Assembly: GCA_003116995.1 (NCBI GenBank) | Contig: BDSL01000146.1 | Location: 62,001 to 126,000, forward strand | Source of the DNA: Yamagishiella unicocca | Lineage: Eukaryota > Chlorophyta > Chlorophyceae > Chlamydomonadales > Volvocaceae | Length of the DNA: 64,000 nucleotides | Direction of reading: 5' to 3' | In this document: piece by piece, positions 45,005-57,000 of the stretch | How the letters are laid out: every line of letters starts with the position of its first letter | Numbering within the stretch: position 1 is the stretch's first letter | Translations under genes and position numbers: made by a program | The notes under the pieces: model-generated | What the model was told of the DNA's origin: nothing | Databases searched by the model: none | What the model saw: the letters and a program-made list of their open reading frames with translations, nothing else

Positions 45005-48000
45005 ACGCTGGCACTAGGCCTAGCATGTATTACGGGGGCGGGGCGGTGAGGGTGTTAGTACACCCTATACGCTCGCGCCACCTGTGGGGACAAAAAGTTA
45101 CCCTTAGCCCACCCCCCTGGCTCCCTGCTGCAGTCCGTTTTCCAGCATTCGGCGGTTCTTGATGATGGCGCCGGCGCTAACCACCGCATGTTGGTGGAGG
45201 TGTAGGCAGCATTTGTTGGCTTGTTCAGCGCTGGCTCCCAGGGTTTGGAGTAGTGGCTTGACTGTATTGGGGATGGTGCCGGTGGCACCTAGGGTGATTA
45301 CCTCATTCCTGGTGTAGTGCACCGTCCAGCCCGCTCGCTCCAGGGCGTCAGAAAGTTTCCTGTGCTGAATGGTTTTCTCCGTACATTTGTCCGAGTGGTT
45401 CAGGTCGCTGGTGTAGCCTACCTCAATGATGTACGTACACAGGGTATTGGTTCTTGGGTCCAGGCAATCGGCAGGTAGTAGCGTTTCTTGGGATTCTGTT
45501 TCCGGGTAGGTTGGGGATGAACATGATGTCCGGGCGCATTTATTTTGCTGACGTTGGGGTCTCGGTTTCAGTGAACATCCAGAGCGGTGGCCTGTTTCCC
45601 GCACATACAGTATTCAGGGAGCTCTTCCGCCCTTCCTGCATCCATGACCATAAGGCCTCCTCCTTTGTTGCCGTTGTGCAGGCATGCAGCGACTGCCCGT
45701 ACGGCGCTGTTATGTCGGTTAATAATAAGGGGGTGGGGAACTGAGGGGGTCTCCCCCCTGAATGCCCGCACCACCCCTGTACGCCCCTACCATAGTTTTG
45801 TGACGGCAGCCCCCGAGGATGTGACTGCCGGAGTCAGTTGTGGGGCCTTCCCGGCAGTGGCGGCAGAGGGGGCATTTACGGTCCCCTCCTCGGCCGTAGA
45901 GCTGTTTGAGTCGGGCATTGTAAAGGTACCCATAGCGCGCGTACGTACAGGACCTGCTTTGTGACGGAGCCAGTGGCCCATACGGTGTGTGGTGAGATAG
46001 GCGTTGCTGAATCGGGCGGAGAGTTCGGGGGCAGCCTCCCTCCAGCGTGCGGTTGACTGGGGGTCGTTGATGTAACCGCCGTACGTCTCTGACGGGAGAT
46101 GCTTTAGGAGTCCCCTGTTCAGGTCCGACACAAAACAGGAGTCCCTGCTGCGTGCCGCCCAGTGGATGTGGCGGTATCCCTCGTTGTCAGCTTCCTCTAT
46201 TATGCCAGCAGCGACTTCTCCGCGTTCAGAAGCAATTTCGTAATTAAGCAGTCTCGAAGATGACGTGTGCATCCTTGCCCCCCTTATTTTACACGAGATC
46301 TAATTTTAGTAGACACGACGGATCTGTCAAAATAGCCGAATAGGCTATAGATCCTGTCCACTTGAAACGATGGTATCGACCCAACCCTTGATACAGCCAG
46401 ATCTATCTGAACGTGTTGATCTGGGGCTGTGTGGATATGGTCCACATTGACACGGCCGTATCGACCTGTTCAAGTCATTTAAATTCGGTCATATGGATAC
46501 AGTACGGACGTTATGAATACAGCTTACTTTACACAGCAGTATATATATATATATATATATATATACTGCTGTATATATATATATATACTGCTGTATATAC
46601 TGCTAAACCCCCCCGTAAACCCTGGGTTATATACTGCTATATACTGCTATATATATATACTGCTGTGTAAAGTAAGCTGTATTCATAACGTCCGTACTGT
46701 ATCCATATGACCGAATTTAAATGATATATATATACTGCTGTGTATATATATATATATACACAGCAGTATCTCTGTGCATCCTCTATATATATATATCTCT
46801 GTGCATCCTCAGATTCGCATCCTCATATATGAGCACAGGGTTTTACATATATATGTGTACATATATAACTTGTCCATACGGAGCCAAGATTGCCCATTGC
46901 CTGTGCACATAATATATACCGCATTATCTCCCATCTACATATCTCAAGGTGTCACATGCACACATAGTGCATGGTTAAGCTACCAATCAACGAACAAAGC
47001 ACTTCATGGCAACAATATCAGCATACTCATTTTTTCTGGTTCATATAGCGATGAAAACTGCCAGATTGATGTGTATAGTATACACATCAATCTAGCAGTT
47101 TTCATCAGTGGCACCCGTGTACAACGAAGAAGAGGCAAGGACGATAGATATAGATCCGCGCTAATGAAAAGCTTTTCCTCCGGCACCGCCCCCACCATAT
47201 CATTAAGAAGAAATGAACTTCTCCCGAAACTGGGGACTGTCTAACGATTCACCTGCAAATATAAAGGATGCCGGTGGATTGTGGGTATCAGCAGCATGCG
47301 TGGCTGCCACCACCAGGACAGATGCACGCACGTCATGCATGTATGCCTGGTCATGCATCGATGTGGATTCATATTACCTCTGTGTGTGGCTTAATGTGTG
47401 GCAGCAAAGCAAGCCACGGCAGCAGCTTGGTTCCAGTCTCTGACCTCTGGAACTCCACGCTATGGTTGCTTGCCTACATATATACCAGTACAGGACACGG
47501 TCGCGTAAACAGTAATAATGACAGTACGCATGCATGTATGCAAACTGGCTGACCCACCGAAATGGTTAGGGGATGTCCTGTACGTATGTCTGCCCTCCTG
47601 CCTTGTCGAAGTTCATCTTGTCGGACCAAATCACGCATAAGGTAAACGATAGTCAATTCTTCCCCCACATTATTCAGTTGCCTGTAAGGAAGTCCGGAGC
47701 ATTTTTGGGGCGGGGCCCCAGCGCGAAGCGCCTCGGGGGGCCCCCCCCGCCCCCTAGGGTTGCCCATGTCCGTCCGTCCGTCCGTGCGTTCGGACCAAAC
47801 ATTATAGGACGCCAAACTGCTGTAACCATATTTCAATAGCCTTATGCATCCTCTATTACACCCTAACCTCTCACTTGACCATCGTTGCGGCTTGCCAGGC
47901 CGAGCACCTTTGCACTTTATGCAGCAGATAGGCTAGCCGTTTCGTTTTATGACCTGCGCTACGTACTACTATCGTAAGCCAACCGATCGGGACCTTCGAG

Positions 48001-51000
48001 CGAGGAGGCGCACTCATGACGCTCTCTCCCGTGGCGCGCTCGGCTGTGCCAGCCAGCACTTTGGCGATGGTTTGCATGCACAAGCCTCACAATGGTTTGG
48101 TGCATAACGCTGAGTGATCACGCAGGCCATGTTCCCGACCTTGCAATTGGTGGGAACACGGTGCATGCCATTTCCAGCATTTTAGGCCGTGCGTGTTCCC
48201 GCCTTTCCAGTTGTCCGGACACATTGAATAATCTTAGATGTATTGAAAGGTATCGGGCGTCCATGCGGGTGAGATGAGCGGGGGAATAATAGGTGGAAAC
48301 ACGGGGGTTATTATTGGTGGGAACATGGTGTGTGTCATGACCGCGTTCCCAGCGTTTCAGGCCGTGTTACCACCCTTTCGAGTGGTCCGGACACGTCGAG
48401 CTTTTATCCGTCCGTCATACTAAGAGTACCGTAGGCTTGGAGTGATTTTGGGCAGTATTCTGTGGGGACGTACGTAAGGCTAGCCGGTCATTCTTGGGAA
48501 CACGGCATAAAATGCTGGGAACACGGTCATGACACGCACCATGTTCACACCAAACGCACCCGTGTTCCCAACGATTCCCTGGCTCATATCATTCGCGTGG
48601 ATGCCCGGTACCCTCTGTATGACGACGTATAAGGACTATTCGTTGTGTCCGGACCAATTGCAAGGGCGGGAACACGGCCTAAATGCTGGGAACACGGTCA
48701 TGACACGCACCATGTCCCCACCAATTACATCCGTATTCCCAACGCACGATTCCCCGGCTCTATGTATCATTTGCTTCGATGCCCGGCAACAACGATTATG
48801 GTGTTGTCTACCGTACGTGCGTGGGACCCTCAGCTCTGTCAGCAGGCACCTCGCAGATGATTTCCATACATGTAACCCGCACGTTGGTTTGCTAATAAGC
48901 AACGCTCTGGCCTTCCACGACAAGGGCATGTCGGTTGGCGCTTCGCGGTACTGACCATGCGGCATACACCTGAAATTGGCGCATGCATGCAAGCAATTTC
49001 CGTCGGCTTCCTCGTTCTCTTGCCAAGGTGGTTTCTATCCTTACATGCGGGGCGAAACAGCCCTGCGTGCTCTTGTCACAGCAGGGCTCGCTGTTTCGCC
49101 ACGCGGATAAGCAACCGGCCCGCAGTGACCACTCGCTCGTGCTCTACACAAGCAACCGGCCAGTACGAATGCAGAGGGCCCCCCCCCTTTTTCCGGCTTC
49201 GAGGAAGCCGACACCCTTTGCAAATTTCTCATTTTTCGAGGAACAATATAATAACATCATGTGTAATAACTTGCTTGGGTGCCCTCTACAGGCCACCTCA
49301 CTGCAAGTATGTCCCCCTGAGGCAGCTGAGGCGTTTGCAGTAGGTCGACGCCCAGAAGCCTCTTTGAAGATTGATAGTTGGGCCCTTGGATGCCAATTAT
49401 TCCAAATGCTCAAGGTATGTAAACACATGCATAGAAATGGTCGCTCGTTTACTTGGCTAACGATCGAATAATCCTCATTACATACCTATATATAGGTATC
49501 CATAGGACGCATGTACGTATGTAGTCCCCATAATAATTTCCTACATCTTAAACCTCGTTATTCCGTCTTGAACAGGAAAACGCATATAGAGGCATATTCG
49601 AAATTACTTGAGGCATACCATGCATAACCGAGTGCAGATGAAGACGTAAATGTTCCCTTACCTGCATATACATGTATTTGTTCGTTTACTGTAGTAAGCG
49701 ACGATGTAAACATTGTAACGCGCTTTAATATATACGTACGTTGCTTTGTTGCACCCGATTGCTCGCTGCAGGGCGAATGCCTGATGAACGCCTTGGTGCC
49801 CGGTGCTGATGGCATGGAGCCGATGAAGCTGTTTTCTTTGATTGCAGCAGCGGTGAAGCAGAACCAGATTGACTCGCTTGTGCAGTCGATCTACGCAACC
49901 ACGGCTGACATTCGCAGGAAAAACGGTGGAAGCCTTCTGGGCAAGCTCCTGAGCGTACGTGCTACACAAGCAATGGAGTTAGGACCTGGACTGACCTTAC
50001 CAATGCACTATCTAAAGATATGCTTAATAAAGAAAGTCATCATAAATGTGTACAATTACAAGGAACATCATCAAGGATTTACTTTGTGGACACTTTTGGT
50101 TTGCTTGCGGCGGTCTTTCTGCTATCTAATCAGTAAGCTGCATAGGTATTTCCTTGCTATCTAGTCAATAATCTGCATATCCTCGGGATCAGAGATCAGC
50201 AATGTGATCATTCACCGGTTCCCACATTCGGAAGGTCATGGGATCGAATCCCATGGACTCCATGCGGGAGCGCGTAGGGGGCCCCTATTGCATATGAGCA
50301 GCTGGGACAGCTCGTCTCTGTAGTCGAGTCCTAGTCCATGTGACAGGCAGTTGAGCGCGTCTAAGGACCTATCTAGTCCCCGCTCAGTTAAATGCTCCTT
50401 CCGAAAAAGGTGTGAACGAATGGTGAGCAGGCGGCACCTAAAGCTAATCTTAGGGGAATGCTCCACCCGAAAAAGGTGTGAATGGTGAGCAGGCGGCACC
50501 TAAAGCAAATCTTAGGGGTTGCAGGTGTAATAATATTATTATTATTATTACATTACGCCGGCACTAGGCCTGGCATGTGTGAAGGGGGCGGGGCGGTGAG
50601 GGCATCAGTACACCCTATACGCTCGCGCCACCAGCAGTACCACGCAATCCACCTCATATCGCTAAGGCCCACGCCACATTGTCGCTGTGGAACACGACCA
50701 GTTAGTGCAACTCGCCGGAGGCTGGTGCTCCTGCCACATCCCTAACTCATATTTGTATCAATTATTGGGATTCAAGCGCTCTCCGGAAACCGGTCTTCCG
50801 CCACGGCAGCTCCATGTCCAGCATGCCGCCATGCATGCTTGCTTGGTGTACTTGAGTGTACTTGATGCCGTGGTTGAGCCGCCCGTAGGACGCACACGCT
50901 CCCGTCTCTGGCCTCAGCCCCAACTACTCATACTAGAGTTAGTCCTCCCTAACCACACCGATGGCTACTGGCTGCCCGCACCATCGGGATCGGTGGCAGG

Positions 51001-54000
51001 ATTCGAACTTGCATCTCCTGTACTGCACCTTGTGTGTGGAATTGAACCTGGGAATTCCCAGGTCACATGGATTGGATTTTTCGGGCTCTCCCAATTGAGG
51101 TACACCGATAGGAGTAATAATACCTGCATAATAAAAATACTCAGGTGGTCGCTGGCCGTATCTGAAACATACCGCGACCTTCCACAACCTTTCTTTCTTT
51201 CTTTCTTTCAGTAAGCTGCTGCATATAATTCTAAGGAGCGCAGGCAAGTAACTAGAATAAACATGCATGTACGTAATCACTCCGAAAAACGCAGGTATAG
51301 ATAGGTACGTAGGGACGTAGGGACATATGGTCTTTGTTCTGAAATTAACATAAGCTCTAAGCTTATCCTACTAATAAAAATGGTGGCTTCCTCTCAAATG
51401 CGTAAGTAAGCCGAGTTGTTGGCATCCTTTATTTCTCGCTCGTATCTTTCGATAATAACCTACGAGCATAAATGTATGTAGGGCGCGCGTGTACGTACAT
51501 GGTTATACAAATGAGCATAAACGTAGGGCGTACATGTGCATAAAATATCCCGAAGATGACACCCGTACATACGAATAATGTACCTGCATGCAGGTGGATC
51601 CCGAACACCGTTGTACGCCGGAGGAAGCCTTGGGCCACGCATTCATCAGGGGTGGCATCACCTCGACACATGACTCGAGAGGCAGTGACATTAAGGAATT
51701 AGTGGAATCTTTGGCTATCCGGCTGGAACGTCGCACACGCCCCCTGGACGACCTGTGCGCCATAGGTCATCAGCTGGAGGAGTTGCGCTATATGATGCAC
51801 ATGAGTCACCGTCTGTTTACAGAAGTGGCGGACTACAACTGCCCCCGCACCTTTACGATCCTCCCTGAGGTTGTGGAGGGGAGTAGCAATAAGTCAATCA
51901 TGGAGAAAGGCGAAGCCTGGCTCAACAATTTGACCGATTGGTTGAAGGTACGTAGGTGCATGCATTATAATCCGAAGTACGCATGCATACATGCATACTT
52001 CACGGTGTGCTGTCTGGTACGCATGTGATGAGTTGGTCAACTGCGACCACAACTACTCCACAATCAAACTAGTTAGATACATATATAGCCGCAAGTCTCG
52101 CTATAATCTCAAAGTCCTAGTCATAGTCCAGGGGAGACGGTGGGACCCGAACCCACGTCTGCATTTTTGCCCCCCTTATTTTACACGAGATCTAATGATA
52201 GTTGAGACGGCGGATCAATTCAATATAGACGAGTAGACTAGATCCTGTCCACTTGATACGATGGTATCGACCCGACCCTCGATACGGCCAGATCTATCTG
52301 AACGTGTTGATCCGGGGCTGTGTGGATACAGTCCACATTGACACGACCGTATCGACACGTCCCGGTCGTATGGATACGGTTAACATGGCGGTATGAATAC
52401 AGCTTACTTTACACAGCAGTATATACATGGTGATCTCCGTCCGCCAAGATTGGCCCTGTGCACATAGTGCATAGTCTATCTAGGTATATATCTCAAGGTG
52501 TCACATAAGCTACCATCGATCACAGCACACAACTCCATCGTAACACTATGAGCATACTCTTTTTTTGGCTCATATGACAACGAATCTGGCAGTTACCATC
52601 AGTGGCACCCACATACAAGTGGAGGCAAGGATGATATCAGGTTGCCAGTGGCCTCTGGGGGTCAGGGCTAATCAAAAGGAGGTCCTCCGGCATGCACCAC
52701 CCCCACCATATCATTAAGGACAAAGAAACCCTTAAGCTGGTCACCGGTTTGTGCCACTGCAGCCACAGCATCGTCCAGGGCAATCACACCCCGCTGCCGT
52801 TTCTTCTGTGTGACATGGGACCCAGCAGCCATCGTGCCCAAGGGCACACGCACAATGCATACATGCTCCAGCAATGATGATAGGCCAACACAAGCAAACG
52901 CCTCCATTTGCGCCATCGGCCTGCATACAATGCACAAGGAAATGGTACTGAAGTGGCCGAAAAGATGCTGCATACACCAAAAAATCCTCCTTACAACCCC
53001 TATCAAAGATGCCCGCCACAGTCTGACTACTGCACAAACGATGTCCATTACCATAGGCCAACTTCTAGCACTACTTATACATCGGTTGAAGGTTCTATGT
53101 ATGGTGTGGTATCCCGCCGCTCACTTGCCTGCTGCTCATTTGGATGCCGCATGGATGGTGGTCAGCCTATCCCACACCGCTGTAGGCATGGGCTTGCACC
53201 TGTAATCAAAAACGCAATACGGTCAGATTTGGAATCGATTAATGCACACGGTCAACGAAGTTAACGTGGCACCGCCCCCAGCCAACGAAGCTAGACCTCA
53301 GCAAAATTACCTCTAAGTTGGCAGTCTTTATTGCTTCATGCAGCTGACAGGAGCTGACTAAAAATCTTTGGTCAGGGTTGTGCCATAGACAACAGGATGA
53401 AGGATACAAGGGCGAAAGCCTGCACGTTAAAGGCAAGCTGTATATCACGTATAAAATGCAGTTTATATACCCATATATACACACGTATATTCGACACATC
53501 CATGTTTATACGAGCCGTCTTGACACGAGATCTAGTTGCGGCCGTATATTATACCAGCTATCTAGATATATACGGTTCGCAAAATTGCAGACGCACATAT
53601 GCCCGCCCAAGCCAGGATCGATCTCATTGGAAAAGGGCTGTTCTTATTACCACTTAATCTACGCCTTGTGTTCGGACGCATAGCTGCATGTGCAGTAGAG
53701 GTCGAACGAAACTTACAGCGAAGTAGACCTTTTGGACCGCGTATATCACGCTTTTATATTATGGAGAACGGAAAGCGGAAGGGTTGAAAAACGTAAAATT
53801 ACCGTTGGCCCTACCTCGAGGTCGACAGTAATAACTTTAGTCCCGCCGTACGTACTTCATGACTTTCTTATTAGGGACCCACGGCACAACTTCTTCCTGC
53901 TGATTTTCATTTTCTGCTCCTACGTAGTTGCAACGGAGTCGTATGCAAGAATGACCGACCACGTCTGCATTCTTGCCCCCAGCAGTAAGCCCGCCATCAC

Positions 54001-57000
54001 CACGTACGACAAACACGAAAGCGGTTTTGACAAGGGGTGTCGGCTTCCTCGAAGCCGGAAAAAAGGCGGGGTCCCCTTCAATCCGTAAAGGCCGGTTGCT
54101 TAGCCGCGTGTGACAACAGCAGGGCTGTTTCACCACGCAAGGTTAGAACCACCTTGACAGAAGTGTAAGAGGAAGCCAGCATTAATTGATTGCATGCGCC
54201 AATTCCGGGCGCATGTATGCCTCATGGTCAGTACCGTGATGAAGGGCCAACCGAATGAGTTCCTTGTCGTGGAAGGCCAGAGCGTTGCCTAGAAAACCAA
54301 CGTGCGGCGGGTTAAATGGAAATCATCTGCGAGGTGCATGCTGACAGAGCTGAGGGGCCCACGATAGACAACAACATAATCGTCGTTGCCGGGCATCCTT
54401 GCAAATGATATGAGCCGGGGAATCGCTGGGAACACGGGTGTTCTTGCTTCCTTGGTGGGAACATACACACGGTGCGTGCATGACCGTGTTCCTGGCATTT
54501 TAGGCCGTGTTTCCCGCCCTTGCAATTGGTCCGGACACAGCGAATAGTCCCCATACGTCATACAGAGGGTACCGGGCATCCATGTGAATGATATGAGCCG
54601 GGCGGGGAATCGTTGGGAACATACACGGGTCCCTACCAAATTAGAAGGCGTATAAGGATGGTGTTAGGCTGTCTTAACCCATGTAAAAGGGGAGATACTG
54701 GAGACATGGCAGGTGGTTTGTAGAAGTAGCTTGCATGGCGGGTGTGCTTGGGCAATGCTGCTGGTGACTAGAGCACCTTCGTTGGAGACCAAAAAATGTG
54801 CCAATGATCTGGATTATCATCTGGCTATCATTGTCAATGCAATTTGTCGATGGTGTGTTGCGGCATTGATTTGCCAGTGGTCGCAGCCCTCCTGGTGTAA
54901 AATACAAGCTCTTGCAATCGGGCTGTATCTCATTTGCCTCCTTAGCTGGTTTTAGGCATCATTCTAAAAATAAGGAAGCATATAACTAAATTTAAGCAAT
55001 ACTTACGTAGCCTTCTTAAATATCGAGCCTTCTTACCGCCGAATATTTAGTTTTCTTACCCTTCCTTACACCCTTCTTATGTATACGCCTTTCAATTTAT
55101 AAGCAGCAGTAGTTCATTGTTAATATATATGGCTTGTCACATTTAAGGTAGGTCAAGGCCCTGAGAAGCCGGACAAGGTCTTACAACAATGTCTCTTTGC
55201 GTGCCCTTCAGGCCTGAAGGACGATGAGCGCAATGGAAGCCGAGGGATTATAGCAAGATTATGTTGCAAATTCAAGATTCATTGCTTGAGTGCCGCTGCA
55301 CTACTTTGACCGTTTCTGTGTTCTTAGCAGTGCTGCCGTATTCGACAAGTTGTCGAATACGACACCACAGCTAACTCCTATGTTCCTGCTCGGCTGTCAC
55401 ACCGTCACTCCTCAAATAAAAATCAACCTCACACTTACTTGTCCGTTTGTCTCCGTCTCGCACACTCGCTCGTTGCCATGAAATGCACGTGCCTACAATG
55501 GGGCTTGACAGCCTGCCGCATTACCTACCCCAGCCGCAAACTGGCTTGGCTGGGTGCACCCCTTGCAAATCCTGCGCGCATTAGAGATGGTGGCGGCGGC
55601 TGCCCCGGTTCGGTTTCTATCCTTACTTCACGTCCGTTGTTATGCGTGCCTTGGCTTCCCTTTCTTGGCGTTTGTTTGTTAATAGAATTCTGCTGTCCTG
55701 TATGTATACGTACGCACGCACGCACAACTACGCAAATTAACAAGAACTATTTGTATGATAAGTGATAACTAACTGCTGCGTACGTACTAGTAGGCCGTAT
55801 CCAAATAAATATAACCTGTCTAACGAAGCCTGTCTAAGATACGTCTATCTGCTTACCTAGAAAGAAAGAAGCGCTCGTGGTCGTTCACTTACAATAAACA
55901 CTTGTCAAGGAAAGAGATGGAAAAATGCTTAGTACAAGGCGAGTACACTGACCATAACTAACTAACCTGTTCTGAGCGGCATATGTTCGTACTGCGCTCG
56001 ACGTCTTGCTCGCTTCAGTTTCCATTTTTGATTCATCGCTCGCTTCCTAGCGAACGATTGAAGCTACCTACTACTAACCTCGCTCGCCCCATCACTCATA
56101 TAAGTATTTGCCGGTGCCGCTTGTCAATTCGGTAACTCATTCATCACCTTGCGGGCGCGCATGTATGTGCAGGCACCTTCAGGTGATGGCATCTTGGCTT
56201 CCATCACCACCGCGATCAGCGACTGTGCCGTGAACAAATTTCGACTGTTTTTGGTTTGTGAACTGAGCGGAGAGCCGCAAGGAGAGGGATACCTTATCAA
56301 GACGCCCAAAGAGTTGGTCGCCAAGCTCATGCCCGCTATGCAGGCACGTGACAGACGGCGGATTAGATAGAGGGACAACTAACTTGCTTGCCAATTGTCC
56401 TTCATTGCTACGAAGCGTCTTGTAAATGTTTGTGCGCGCGCACATGCATATGCGCATTATGTAAGCATTAATTGCGTGCATATCGTAAGGGATTTGTAAT
56501 ATGTGCATTAAACATGCCTGCCGTCGTGCATAATAACCTGAACTAACTGACCTGCACGCATTACTTAGCACTTCATTCAACCTGCACTTGTTTGGTTGGC
56601 CGCCTTGCGCTCTTTTATTTGCATGTATGGCTCGCTAGCTGCACCATGCACCAGCTAATGTTGCCGCCGATATTGCTTATCTTCGACAATAAGCAATATC
56701 GGCGGTAACATTAGCTGGCGCGCGCGCTGGTGTGAAACGCAATCGATTTAAACAGGAAGGTAAGGAATCAAACAATAAGGTAAGGAATTCCTTCAAACAG
56801 GAAGGAAAGGAATCAAACAGTACGGTAAGGAATTCCTGACCTTACTGTTGTGAATCGATTGCGTTTCACATGAGCGCGCGGCTTGATTGCCTGGCCAAAT
56901 CAAATACTATACATACATATATAATAATAATAATAATTCTCACTGTGCACTGTATGACACCTCGCTCTGGGCGTGTATGTGCAGGTTGGCTTCAAGCTGC

